NCBI GenBank assembly: GCA_937952975.1
Contig: CALFXX010000095.1
Coordinates: 1 to 64,000, forward strand
Source: an uncultured Alcaligenaceae bacterium
GTDB lineage: Bacteria; Pseudomonadota; Gammaproteobacteria; Burkholderiales; Burkholderiaceae_B
Length of the DNA: 64,000 nucleotides
Direction: 5' to 3'
Shown: positions 53,205-61,592 of the stretch, piece by piece
How positions within the stretch are numbered: position 1 is the stretch's first letter
Layout of the letters: each line of letters opens with the position of its first letter
Position numbers and translations under genes: made by a program
The notes under the pieces: generated by a model
The model's input: the letters and a program-made list of their open reading frames with translations, nothing else
Told to the model about the DNA's origin: nothing
The model's database searches: none

Positions 53205-53904
53205 GGTAAAAGATTTGTCGGTGCGGTACGGTCCGCTTGAAGCCGTGCGCGGTATTAGTTTTGAGGTGCACGAAGGGCAGATCGTCGCGTTAATCGGCTC
53301 GAACGGCGCCGGCAAAAGTACAACCCTGAAGGCGCTCATGGGGCTTGTTGAGGTGGCCGCAGGATCGATTCGTATGGAGGGCAATGATTTGCACGCCGAG
53401 GCGGCTGCCTTGCGTGTGACCCGAGGCCTGGCGATGTCACCGGAGGGCAGGCGACTGTTTGGTCGAATGACGGTTCTGGATAATTTGCTGGTTGGTGCGC
53501 ATTCGGTCAAGGCGCGTAGCGATATCGACCGATCGTTGAAAGATATTTATGCGCTGTTTCCACGTGTGTACGAGCGACGTGCTCAGCTTGCAGGTTCGTT
53601 GTCGGGTGGCGAACAACAAATGGTGGCGATTAGCCGCGCCCTGATGGCGCGACCAAGGCTATTGATGCTTGATGAACCCTCACTGGGCATTGCACCTAAG
53701 ATTGTTGCTGAGATCGCCTCGGCGATTGAGCGGTTGAACCGAGATGCTGGCATGTCGATTGTGCTAGTTGAGCAGAACGCGCGTCTGGCGCTCAAGCTAG
53801 CGCATCAGGCGTATGCGCTTGAACATGGCGAAATTGTGCGCACCGGAAAGGGTGCTGAACTGTTGGCCGATCCGTTTGTGCGTAAGGCGTATCTCGGAGT
53901 TTGA
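53191..53904 (+). CDS. livF: LivF-type ABC ATPase
   Basis: A 237-residue ATPase with Walker A GSNGAGKST, the signature SLSGGEQQM and Walker B LLMLDEPSLGIAPK. The second ATP-binding subunit of the HAAT transporter. It overlaps the LivG end by 14 bases (an ATG 6 bases later, at 53197, is an alternative). It is the last gene of the run and is followed by a strong terminator at 53941-53984. Confidence 0.93.
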   Translation: MPMLEVKDLSVRYGPLEAVRGISFEVHEGQIVALIGSNGAGKSTTLKALMGLVEVAAGSIRMEGNDLHAEAAALRVTRGLAMSPEGRRLFGRMTVLDNLLVGAHSVKARSDIDRSLKDIYALFPRVYERRAQLAGSLSGGEQQMVAISRALMARPRLLMLDEPSLGIAPKIVAEIASAIERLNRDAGMSIVLVEQNARLALKLAHQAYALEHGEIVRTGKGAELLADPFVRKAYLGV

Positions 53905-53940
53905 TATTCTCCCCGCCCTAAAAGCCGAGGCTTTCCGCGC

Positions 53941-53984
53941 ACTCAGTTAAAAAAAGCCGCGTAAGCGGCTTTTTTTAACTGAGT
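53941..53984. terminator. Bidirectional intrinsic terminator
   Basis: ACTCAGTTAAAAAAAGCCGC, loop GTAA, then the exact reverse complement: a perfect 20-base-pair stem. GCCGC-GTAA-GCGGC followed by seven T residues is a classical terminator on the plus strand, and the A tract gives the same on the minus strand. It separates the convergent livF and fabI genes. Confidence 0.93.
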
Positions 53985-54063
53985 AAGGCGATCTTTTTTG
54001 TCTTGCGGAAGAAAATATCGGCTTTTCGTCTCGGTAATAAAACTCAGCCAAGGCAACCAAGCT

Positions 54064-54849
54064 TTATTCGGTCAGCCCCGCCACAATATTTGAAAAGCCT
54101 GAGTCGACATGTAGGATTTCGCCCGTCACGCCCGCGGCTAAATCCGATAATAAGAATGCCGCCACGTTGCCCACCTGTTCGGTGGTGACGTTACGACGCA
54201 AGGGCGCATTCGCTTCGACAAATTTCAGAATGCTTGAAAAATCTTTAATGCCACTTGCTGCGAGTGTTTTGATGGGCCCTGCTGAAATGCCGTTGGCCCG
54301 AATGCCCTCGGGCCCAAGATTGGCGGCGAGGTAGCGCACCGAGGCCTCGAGTGAGGCTTTAGCCAAGCCCATGGTGTTGTAGTTGGCGAGCACACGCTCG
54401 GCACCCAAGTAGGTGAGGGTGATCAGTGCGCCATTGCGCCCTTGCATCATCGGCCGTGCGGCCTTCGCTAATGCTGGAAAGCTATAGGCTGAAATATCAT
54501 GCGCAATTCGAAATGCTTCGCGCGAAAGGCCATCTAAAAATTCACCAGCAATCGCTTCGCGTGGCGCAAAGCCGATTGAGTGCACCAGACCATCTAATCC
54601 ATCCCAGTGTTTGGCGAGCTCAGTAAAAGTGGCTTCGATTTGACTATCTTCGGCGACGTCACAGGGCAACACAATGCTGCTGCCAAAATCAGCTGCAAAT
54701 TCTTTAACTCGTTCTTCAAAGCGTTCGCCAACGTAGGTGAAGGCAAGTTCAGCCCCTTGCTCGTGGCAGGCCTTGGCAATGCCATAGGCAATCGACCGGT
54801 TAGAGATGACGCCTGTTATTAAAATGCGTTTGCCAGAAAGAAAGCCCAT
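54064..54849 (-). CDS. fabI: Enoyl-[acyl-carrier-protein] reductase (NADH) FabI
   Basis: A 261-residue short-chain dehydrogenase-type enoyl-ACP reductase. It begins MGFLSGKRILITGVISNRSI (the FabI nucleotide-binding form), has LVHSIGFAPREA, and shows the catalytic Y-x6-K as YNTMGLAK with the upstream LTYLGAERV tyrosine. It catalyses the last step of each fatty-acid elongation cycle. Transcribed leftwards, downstream of the mltD gene with a 56-base gap; its end faces the bidirectional terminator. Confidence 0.95.
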   Translation of the reverse strand: MGFLSGKRILITGVISNRSIAYGIAKACHEQGAELAFTYVGERFEERVKEFAADFGSSIVLPCDVAEDSQIEATFTELAKHWDGLDGLVHSIGFAPREAIAGEFLDGLSREAFRIAHDISAYSFPALAKAARPMMQGRNGALITLTYLGAERVLANYNTMGLAKASLEASVRYLAANLGPEGIRANGISAGPIKTLAASGIKDFSSILKFVEANAPLRRNVTTEQVGNVAAFLLSDLAAGVTGEILHVDSGFSNIVAGLTE

Positions 54850-54905
54850 AAAAATCCTAGAAATAAAAAGGTCAACGAATCGGATCTGCTAAAGCGGGTG
54901 AGGCA

Positions 54906-56240
54906 TTAGCTGCGATTGCCCGTACCGGGAACGCGCAGTTTAGCGCCGACTTGCACGCTATCCGTTTTAAGACTGTTGAGTGCTCGCAAGTTTACGATGG
55001 TCGTATTGTATTGGCGGGCGATGGATTCGAGGGATTCGCCCTTGCGTACAACATGAATCCGGACTTGTTGGCTTGCGGTCGCACTGGGTTGCCGTCCGGC
55101 AACTTGCGGGACTCCTGAGGCGCTCGCCGGAGCAAGTTCAATGCCCTGGCCTCCTGGGCCTGGGATGATGACGATTTGGTCAGCTGCTACCCGGGCATTA
55201 GGCTCGATGCGGTTTGCCTGGCGTAACCGGGCCTCAGTGACGCCAAACTTGGCTGCAATTGAGCTAAAGGTTTCGCCTTGTTGGGCTTCGTAAGTTTTCC
55301 AGGACGAGAGTTCACCCTTGTACTGCAGCAAATTGGCATTAAAAATGTCAACCTTGTTGCGAGGCAGAATCACAGAGTGCTCTTCTTGAGCTGAGATCAC
55401 CGGCTGATTAAACGAGGGGTTTAGCGCGTGAAAATCATCAATTGGCATTTCAGCCAACTGTGCCGCGACCTTAAAGTCGATATTGACTTTCTTTTGCACC
55501 GCAACAAAATAAGGGCTGTTATCGACCTGAGGTAAGACCACTGCATAGCGCTCGGGGTCGGCTACGATATTTTTAATTGCTTGGAGCTTTGGCACGTAAT
55601 TGAGCGTTTCGTTGGGCATACTGAGCGAGAGATAATCGGTCGGTTTGCCTATCGCCATATTGCGCGTTACGGCACGTTTGACCGAGCCTTCGCCCCAGTT
55701 GTACGAGGCAAGCGCCAGATACCAGTCGCCTTGAAACTCAAACAGGTACTCGAGGTAGTCGAGGGCTGCGTTGGTCGAGGCTATCGGGTCGCGTCGCTGG
55801 TCGTGCCACCAATCTTGTTTAAGCTTGAATTGGGTACCAGTACTTGGGATGAATTGCCAGAGCCCCGAGGCTCGGGCGCTTGAATAGGCGACGGGGTTAT
55901 AGGCGCTTTCGACAAACGGTAGTAAGGCGAGCTCTGTGGGCAGGCCACGTCGGTTGATTTCGTCAACGATGTAATACAAGTATTTACCAGCTCGTTCGGC
56001 CATGCGTTGCATCGCTTCAGGGTGCGACGCGTAATAGGCTGTCCATTTGGCCGATAGGGGGGTGTTGAGGTTAGGGATTGCAAAGCCACGACGGATGCGC
56101 TCCCAGGCGTCGAGCGGTGGGATCGTCAAGTCAATCGTGCGCGAAGTATCCTCGGCAACGTAACGGCCTTTTTGATCGAGTCCGGCGCAGCCAACCAGAG
56201 TCAGCAGACTGAGTATGCACAGCAGACGAAAAAAATGCAT
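54906..56240 (-). CDS. mltD: Membrane-bound lytic murein transglycosylase D
   Basis: A 444-residue lipoprotein: the start at 56240 gives a lipobox LVGC with Cys18, whereas an upstream GTG at 56267 would bury it. The SLT domain has LLPFVESAYNPVAYS with the catalytic glutamate and ASGLWQFIPSTG. Two LysM repeats are visible towards the C-terminus (QQGETFSSIAAKFGV and RKGESLESIARQYNT). It cleaves peptidoglycan glycan strands with 1,6-anhydro ends. It starts 5 bases after gloB ends, the same order as in E. coli and relatives. Confidence 0.95.
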   Translation of the reverse strand: MHFFRLLCILSLLTLVGCAGLDQKGRYVAEDTSRTIDLTIPPLDAWERIRRGFAIPNLNTPLSAKWTAYYASHPEAMQRMAERAGKYLYYIVDEINRRGLPTELALLPFVESAYNPVAYSSARASGLWQFIPSTGTQFKLKQDWWHDQRRDPIASTNAALDYLEYLFEFQGDWYLALASYNWGEGSVKRAVTRNMAIGKPTDYLSLSMPNETLNYVPKLQAIKNIVADPERYAVVLPQVDNSPYFVAVQKKVNIDFKVAAQLAEMPIDDFHALNPSFNQPVISAQEEHSVILPRNKVDIFNANLLQYKGELSSWKTYEAQQGETFSSIAAKFGVTEARLRQANRIEPNARVAADQIVIIPGPGGQGIELAPASASGVPQVAGRQPSATASQQVRIHVVRKGESLESIARQYNTTIVNLRALNSLKTDSVQVGAKLRVPGTGNRS

Positions 56241-56245
56241 GGTAC

Positions 56246-57064
56246 TCAACGGAAATTGTTTTTCCACTCTCTGAGTGCTGCGAACACCTCAACCGGAGTG
56301 GTCAGTTCGCGTTGCGCCCAGTCAGTGGCGGCTTGTACAACACTGGGCTGCCGCGCACGCAAAAACGGGTTACAGGCCAGCTCGAGTTCGATAGAGCTGG
56401 GGAGGGTAGGCTGGTTCAAGCGCCGTTGCTCACTGGCGTGTTCGTGCCAATGTTGCAGGGAAGTGTTGTCAGGTTCAACTGCGCAGGCCCAGCGCATGTT
56501 TGATAGTGTGTATTCGTGCGCACAATAGACACGCGAATCTACAGGCAGCGCCGCCAGTTTTGCCAGTGACGCAGCCATCTGGGCGGGGGTTCCTTCAAAC
56601 ACTCGTCCACAACCTGCTGCAAACAGTGTATCGCCACAAAACAAAACAGGGGTGGTGCCAAAAGTACCAAAAAATGCAATATGACCTGCGGTATGGCCAG
56701 GAATGTCTAAAACTGACAGATTGAGTTGAAGCGCAGCATCCTCGAAGGTGTCGCCCTCTACGAGAGTGGTGTCGCAAACCGGCAGTACCTCGCCGGCAGG
56801 CCCCCAGACCTGAGCACCGGTCTCGGCAACCAGTTCGGTGACCCCACCGACATGGTCTTGATGGTGATGGGTGAGTAAAATAGCACTGAGCGAGAGTTGT
56901 TGGTCTTTCAGGGCTTGCAACACCGGCTCAGCTTGACCGGGATCAACGACCACCGCTTGGCGACCGTTTGAGATCAACCAGATATAGTTGTCGCTAAACG
57001 CTGAGATCGGAGAGATGCCCGGGCATGGCTGCACGAAGTCAGGTTGGTGCTGAGTTTTATTCAT
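56246..57064 (-). CDS. gloB: Hydroxyacylglutathione hydrolase (glyoxalase II)
   Basis: A 272-residue MBL-fold hydrolase: FSDNYIWLI near the start, THHHQDHVGG for the binuclear metal site, then DIPGHTAGHIAF and FCGDTLFAAGCGRVFEG, and YCAHEYTLSNMRWA. It hydrolyses S-lactoylglutathione, the second step of methylglyoxal detoxification. The ATG at 57064 leaves a 13-base gap to the divergent methyltransferase GTG; a start at 57085 is possible but would overlap it. mltD follows immediately. Confidence 0.94.
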   Translation of the reverse strand: MNKTQHQPDFVQPCPGISPISAFSDNYIWLISNGRQAVVVDPGQAEPVLQALKDQQLSLSAILLTHHHQDHVGGVTELVAETGAQVWGPAGEVLPVCDTTLVEGDTFEDAALQLNLSVLDIPGHTAGHIAFFGTFGTTPVLFCGDTLFAAGCGRVFEGTPAQMAASLAKLAALPVDSRVYCAHEYTLSNMRWACAVEPDNTSLQHWHEHASEQRRLNQPTLPSSIELELACNPFLRARQPSVVQAATDWAQRELTTPVEVFAALREWKNNFR

Positions 57065-57077
57065 TTTTTGAGAACCC

Positions 57078-57842
57078 GTGTCCATACGACAATCCCCTAT
57101 TGTAGACTTTGAGCAGTGGCGACAAAGCGAACCCGGCCAGTACGTCCAACGCTTTGAGCAAACTTGCTTTGATAAGATGGTCGCCAATGTGTTTGGCTAC
57201 CACGCTTTGCAGCTAGGGCTCCCTCATGTCGACCTCTTGCGCGCAAACCGGATGCCTTTTAAAGCCTATGTAGGGGCTGAGTCGCCGGTATCGCCGATGG
57301 CTGATTGGGCAGGTGTGGTGTTGGCCGAGCCAGAATATCTACCGTTTGATTCACAAAGTGTAGATCTCTTGGTTTTGCCGCACGGTTTAGAAGCAAGCGC
57401 TCACCCTCATCAGGTGTTACGCGAGGTTGAGCGCGTTCTGGTCCCCGAGGGGCGAGTCGTTATTTCGGGATTCAACCCCTGGAGCCTCTGGGGGGTGCGC
57501 CACCGCATGCCTTATTTGGCCCCGTGGCTGCCGCAGCCGGCTCATGCCCAAGTGTCATTGCCTCGTTTAAAAGACTGGCTCAAATTGCTATCGTTCGAAA
57601 TAGAGTTAGGTCACTTTGGCTGCTACGTGCCACCGCTGCGTTCACAAAAGTGGCTCAATCGCTTTGAATTTGCCGAGGCCGCCGGCAATCGTTGGTGGCC
57701 GGTATGCGGCGCTGTTTATGTTGTTTCAGCCGTCAAGCGTGTGGCCGGCATGCGGTTGATTGCCCCGCGCTGGAAAAATACCGCACCCTTGCGCAAAGGC
57801 GCGCGTCAAACGGCTGGCGCAGTCAGAAAACGCATCCTGTAG
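57078..57842 (+). CDS. YafS-like SAM-dependent methyltransferase
   Basis: A 254-residue methyltransferase of the type found between gloB and rnhA. The class I fold is partial: LPFDSQSVDLLVLPHGLEAS, LREVERVLVPEGRVVISGFNPWSLWGVR and a basic C-terminus. A classical glycine-rich motif I is not obvious. Target unknown. GTG start at 57078, close to the divergent gloB start. rnhA follows by 32 bases and the order matches yafS in E. coli. Confidence 0.83.
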   Translation: MSIRQSPIVDFEQWRQSEPGQYVQRFEQTCFDKMVANVFGYHALQLGLPHVDLLRANRMPFKAYVGAESPVSPMADWAGVVLAEPEYLPFDSQSVDLLVLPHGLEASAHPHQVLREVERVLVPEGRVVISGFNPWSLWGVRHRMPYLAPWLPQPAHAQVSLPRLKDWLKLLSFEIELGHFGCYVPPLRSQKWLNRFEFAEAAGNRWWPVCGAVYVVSAVKRVAGMRLIAPRWKNTAPLRKGARQTAGAVRKRIL

Positions 57843-57874
57843 GATGGCAACCCCACACATATTGAAAGCACGTT

Positions 57875-58327
57875 ATGCAAACTGAAGAGACTGTAGAAAT
57901 TTGGACTGATGGCGCATGCAAAGGCAATCCGGGCCCTGGCGGTTGGGGCGTTTTGTTAAAGCGCGGTAGCGTTGAAAAAACGCTGCACGGGGGCGAGCCC
58001 TTAACGACGAACAATCGCATGGAAATGATGGCGGTGATTGAGGCCTTACGCGCGTTGACGCGCCCGTGCAAGGTCACTTTGCATATCGACTCGCAATACG
58101 TCATGAAGGGAATGACCGAGTGGATTCACGGCTGGAAGCAGCGGGCTTGGCGCACTGCCGACAAAAAACCAGTCAAAAATGCAGACCTGTGGGTCTTGTT
58201 AGATGGCTTAGTCGCTCAGCATGACATTACCTGGCGTTGGGTCAAAGGACACGCCGGAGACCCCGGAAACGAGCGCGCCGACCTGCTGGCAAACCGTGGC
58301 GTCGAGGATGCGCGATCCCGTATGTAA
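57875..58327 (+). CDS. rnhA: Ribonuclease HI
   Basis: A 150-residue RNase HI with the DEDD catalytic set: EIWTDGACKGNPGPGGWG, NNRMEMMAVIEAL, HIDSQYVMKGM and DPGNERADLLAN, plus the basic handle WKQRAWRTADKKPVKN. It removes RNA from RNA-DNA hybrids. Its ATG is 32 bases after the methyltransferase; the divergent rnhA/dnaQ pair of E. coli is here codirectional, and dnaQ follows 75 bases later. Confidence 0.96.
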   Translation: MQTEETVEIWTDGACKGNPGPGGWGVLLKRGSVEKTLHGGEPLTTNNRMEMMAVIEALRALTRPCKVTLHIDSQYVMKGMTEWIHGWKQRAWRTADKKPVKNADLWVLLDGLVAQHDITWRWVKGHAGDPGNERADLLANRGVEDARSRM

Positions 58328-58402
58328 GTTCACACCGCGCACGTGGTGATATCGTATGATTCCGTCATTGCTTCACTTCACCCTATGTAGGTTGCCCACA
58401 AT

Positions 58403-59116
58403 ATGCGCTGGATTATTCTCGATACTGAAACGACAGGCCTTGATCCTGCCTATGGGCATCGTATTGTTGAGATTGGCGCGGTTGAGGTCTTGAATCGTGG
58501 CATCACAGGGCGTGATTTTCATACCTATCTGAATCCCGACCGCGATAGCGATGCCGGAGCACTTGAGGTGCACGGCCTGACCACAGATTTTTTGTCGAGT
58601 AAGCCGCGTTTTGAAGAGCAGGTTGACGAGTTTCTGGCCTTTATTGCGGATGCCGAACTTATTATTCATAACGCGCCTTTCGACGTAAAGTTTTTAAATG
58701 CCGAACTCGCGCGAATCGGGCGTGAACCCGTTACAAATTTTTGCTCGGGTGTCACCGACTCGCTCGCACACGCAAAAACCTTGCACCCGGGTAAACGTAA
58801 TTCATTAGATGCCTTGTGTGACCGTTATGGCGTGTCGAACGCACACCGTCAATTACACGGCGCGCTGTTAGATTCGCGACTGCTCGCTGAAGTGTGGCTT
58901 GCCATGACGCGTGGTCAAGACAGTTTAATGATCGATAACTTTGATGTGCCAGAAACAGCCAGCGTAGCGGCAAACGAGCAGCGCCTTGAGGCGTTAAATT
59001 TGCCCGTGATTTTGCCGAGTGCTGACGATTTGCTGGCGCACGAAAAATACCTTGCCGCCTTGGATAAGGCGGCAAAAGGCGCCTGCGTCTGGCGTCAGTA
59101 TGAAGCGACGCAGTAA
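58403..59116 (+). CDS. dnaQ: DNA polymerase III epsilon subunit
   Basis: A 237-residue 3'-5' exonuclease. ExoI ILDTETTGLDP at the N-terminus, ExoII LIIHNAPFDVKFLNAEL and ExoIII HGALLDSRLLAEVW are intact, including the histidine and aspartates. The C-terminal tail (LPSADDLLAHEKYLAALDKA) contacts the alpha subunit in the family. The proofreading subunit of the replicase. Confidence 0.96.
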   Translation: MRWIILDTETTGLDPAYGHRIVEIGAVEVLNRGITGRDFHTYLNPDRDSDAGALEVHGLTTDFLSSKPRFEEQVDEFLAFIADAELIIHNAPFDVKFLNAELARIGREPVTNFCSGVTDSLAHAKTLHPGKRNSLDALCDRYGVSNAHRQLHGALLDSRLLAEVWLAMTRGQDSLMIDNFDVPETASVAANEQRLEALNLPVILPSADDLLAHEKYLAALDKAAKGACVWRQYEATQ

Positions 59117-59132
59117 AAATGATAGAACTGCA

Positions 59133-59192
59133 AAAACAAAAAAACTAAGAAAACAAAAAAACTAAGAAAGCAAAAAAGTAGAAAAACAAAAC
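59133..59192 (+). repeat. A-rich tandem repeat in leader of the amidohydrolase gene
   Basis: AAAACAAAAAAACTAAG occurs twice exactly, back to back (59133-59149 and 59150-59166), followed by degenerate copies to about 59192. The tract lies between dnaQ and a Tat-exported amidohydrolase gene and ends just before its AGGAGAA ribosome-binding site. Unstructured A-rich leaders can raise translation, and copy-number changes by slippage could tune expression. Confidence 0.8.
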
Positions 59193-59209
59193 CACAACAG
59201 GAGAACAAG

Positions 59210-60472
59210 ATGAACAACAATCGTCGTCGACTATTGCAGGGCTCGTTAGGATTAGGTTTGCCGACTTGGGCATTGAGTGATGCCGTCGCGCAGCAAGGGC
59301 TCGCTGCGGCCGGAGGATTCGACCTAGTGATCTTTGGTGGTCGAGTGATCGACCCATCGCAAAATATTGATAAGGTGGCAGACGTTGCCCTTAAAAATGG
59401 CCGAGTGGCATTGATTCAAACCGGGATAGATCCCAAACTTGCTGCCCAAAAGATTGATGCGGTTGGCAAGATCGTGACCCCGGGGTTGGTGGATTTGCAT
59501 GCGCATGTTTACCCTCAAGCCTCTGCCATTGGTTTGCCTGCTGACGAGCTCGCCCAGTTCACTGCGACAACTACATTTGTCAGTGCCGGCGACGCGGGTG
59601 CAAATAATTTTTCAGCATTTAAGCATTACATTCAGGCGCAAGCGCGCAGTCGCATGTATGCCTTTATTCATATTTCTTCGATTGGCTTAGCGGGGTTTCC
59701 GGTAGGCGAAATGAAAAATCTCGAATACGCCAATATTGATCTTGCTGCACGTGTCTTAAACGAAAATCCAGATATCACACTGGGTATGAAAGTACGTGAA
59801 TCACTCGACGTTGTTGGCGAAAACGGGATCGAACCTTTACGCCGCGCTCGCGAAGCCGCTGAACGCTCGGGTGTAAAAGGCGCGCGAGTGATGTGTCATA
59901 TCGGCAATGCGCCCGGAGACTTGGGTAAGTTGCTTGATCTGTTGCGTCCGGGTGATATCCTGACGCATGCCTACAGCGGTGCGGGCAACAATACCGTGCA
60001 AAACGGTAAATTGATTGCCGCAGCGCTTGAGGCAAAGAAACGCGGCGTCATCATTGATGTCGGCCACGGCGGTGGCAGCTTCGATTTCACAATTGCTGAA
60101 CCCGCTATGGAACAAGGGCTGACTCCTGACACCATCTCGAGCGATTTGCATGCTTACAGTGGCAACTCGCCGAGCATCCCCTTCCTACCTAATGTCATGA
60201 GCAAGTTTTTAACGCTTGGGTTTAATTTGAACCAAGTGATTGCGATGGCCACCAATCGCCCCGCTGCCATCATCAATCGCGAACCCTTGCTGGGCACTTT
60301 GAAGACAGGTGCCTCTGGTGATGTGGCGATCTTTAATTATGTTGAGAAGCCAGTTACCTGGTTAGATACCCGTGGCAATACTCGCGCTGGTTTGTACAGC
60401 TTAGAGCCTGTGCAAACCATTCGCGCAGGTCGGCCTTTTGGGCGACCATTTCCGTCGCCGTTTGGTTATTAA
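59210..60472 (+). CDS. Tat-exported amidohydrolase/deacetylase-type metallohydrolase
   Basis: A 420-residue metal-dependent hydrolase of the dihydroorotase-like amidohydrolase group. The N-terminus is a twin-arginine signal (NNRRRLLQGSLGLGLPT) ending about AVAQ. Metal ligands: GLVDLHAHVYP (HxH), a carbamate-type K in GMKVRES, histidines in MCHIGN and THAYSG, and the aspartate in SSDLHAYSG. It is preceded by an A-rich tandem repeat and AGGAGAA. It likely acts in the periplasm on an N-acyl or cyclic amide; substrate unknown. Convergent with an enolase-superfamily gene. Confidence 0.86.
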   Translation: MNNNRRRLLQGSLGLGLPTWALSDAVAQQGLAAAGGFDLVIFGGRVIDPSQNIDKVADVALKNGRVALIQTGIDPKLAAQKIDAVGKIVTPGLVDLHAHVYPQASAIGLPADELAQFTATTTFVSAGDAGANNFSAFKHYIQAQARSRMYAFIHISSIGLAGFPVGEMKNLEYANIDLAARVLNENPDITLGMKVRESLDVVGENGIEPLRRAREAAERSGVKGARVMCHIGNAPGDLGKLLDLLRPGDILTHAYSGAGNNTVQNGKLIAAALEAKKRGVIIDVGHGGGSFDFTIAEPAMEQGLTPDTISSDLHAYSGNSPSIPFLPNVMSKFLTLGFNLNQVIAMATNRPAAIINREPLLGTLKTGASGDVAIFNYVEKPVTWLDTRGNTRAGLYSLEPVQTIRAGRPFGRPFPSPFGY

Positions 60473-61582
60473 TCAGGTCAGTACGCCCAGCGTCTTTCGC
60501 TTGATCAATTCAAAATCGATTTGCGCGCCAAGGCCAGGGGCCATTGGTGCGTGAATCATGCCTTGCGCATCGATTTCGATATCCTGCAGAAGCCCGTATT
60601 TTTGAGACTCTGCCGGCAAGAGCACTTCAAAGAGTTCAGTATTTTGAAGCGCCATGATCACATGAAGGTTCGCAAAATTATTCAGTGAATTACCGCCGTG
60701 GTGCACTTCGTAATTTAAATGAAAGGCCTCGGCCAAATGGGCGGTTTTGATCAGCGTGGTGATGCCACCCTTCACTGCAACATCGCCCCTCAAAAAATCA
60801 GTCGCACGTTCTTTGATCCAAGGTGCGTATGAATCCAAACCGCCTGCGGGATACTCGGTAGCCATGATCGGTATGCTGAGATGCTTTTTTAACTCAAGAT
60901 AGTTGTAGATGTCAGCATCAGCTAACGGGTCTTCATACCAATAAAAGCCAAGCGCTTCGATCGCCTGACCAACGCGTAAGGCAGCAGGGTAGTCATAACT
61001 CCATACCGAATCGAGCATCAACGTGTAGTCGTCTCCAACTGCTTTGCGCACGGCCTCACAGACCTTGATGTCATCTCGCCAGACTTGTGGTGGATGAATT
61101 TTGTAAGCCGCCATGTTTAGTGACTTGTAGTGTTGCGCTTCTTCGGCATACGCCTCAGGTGTCGCTAAGACAGCCGAACTGATGTAGGCCGGGATACGAT
61201 CACGGTACGAGCCGAGTAACTGATGAATAGGTAGGCCAGCGATCTTTCCGGCGATATCCCACAGCGCGACGTCCATCGCACCGATGGCGCGCGCAGTCGT
61301 AGTGCGCACCCGCTTCCACATAGCCTTATAGAGCCGTTCACGATCAAGCGGATTTTGATTAAGCAAAATCGGTTTAAGATACTTGATTAAGCTTGCGCCA
61401 TCCATGTCGGCCGGATAAAACGCTGACCCTAAAAAAGCGTGACCGGTAATCCCTTGATCGGTGGTGATGGCGAGCAAGCCTAGCTTACTGCCGCCTGAGA
61501 AACGCCCCGTGTGTGCGCCGTAACTCGTTGCGGGGATATCGTCCCAGCTAAAGAGGGTGAGGGTGACATCTTGAATTTTCAT
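60473..61582 (-). CDS. Enolase-superfamily (mandelate racemase-type) enzyme
   Basis: A 369-residue enolase-superfamily protein. The catalytic pieces are AAYKIHPP (K-x-H rather than the common K-x-K), LMLDSVWSYDYP (first metal Asp), YWYEDPLADADI (Glu), IMATEYPAGG (Glu) and NYEVHHGGNSLNNFANL (His). Acid-sugar dehydratases share this layout, but no substrate is certain. The ATG at 61582 is preferred; a TTG at 61600 would overlap the Bug gene by 8 bases. It ends 1 base from the convergent amidohydrolase stop. Confidence 0.87.
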   Translation of the reverse strand: MKIQDVTLTLFSWDDIPATSYGAHTGRFSGGSKLGLLAITTDQGITGHAFLGSAFYPADMDGASLIKYLKPILLNQNPLDRERLYKAMWKRVRTTTARAIGAMDVALWDIAGKIAGLPIHQLLGSYRDRIPAYISSAVLATPEAYAEEAQHYKSLNMAAYKIHPPQVWRDDIKVCEAVRKAVGDDYTLMLDSVWSYDYPAALRVGQAIEALGFYWYEDPLADADIYNYLELKKHLSIPIMATEYPAGGLDSYAPWIKERATDFLRGDVAVKGGITTLIKTAHLAEAFHLNYEVHHGGNSLNNFANLHVIMALQNTELFEVLLPAESQKYGLLQDIEIDAQGMIHAPMAPGLGAQIDFELIKRKTLGVLT

Positions 61583-61592
61583 AGGTACGGTA

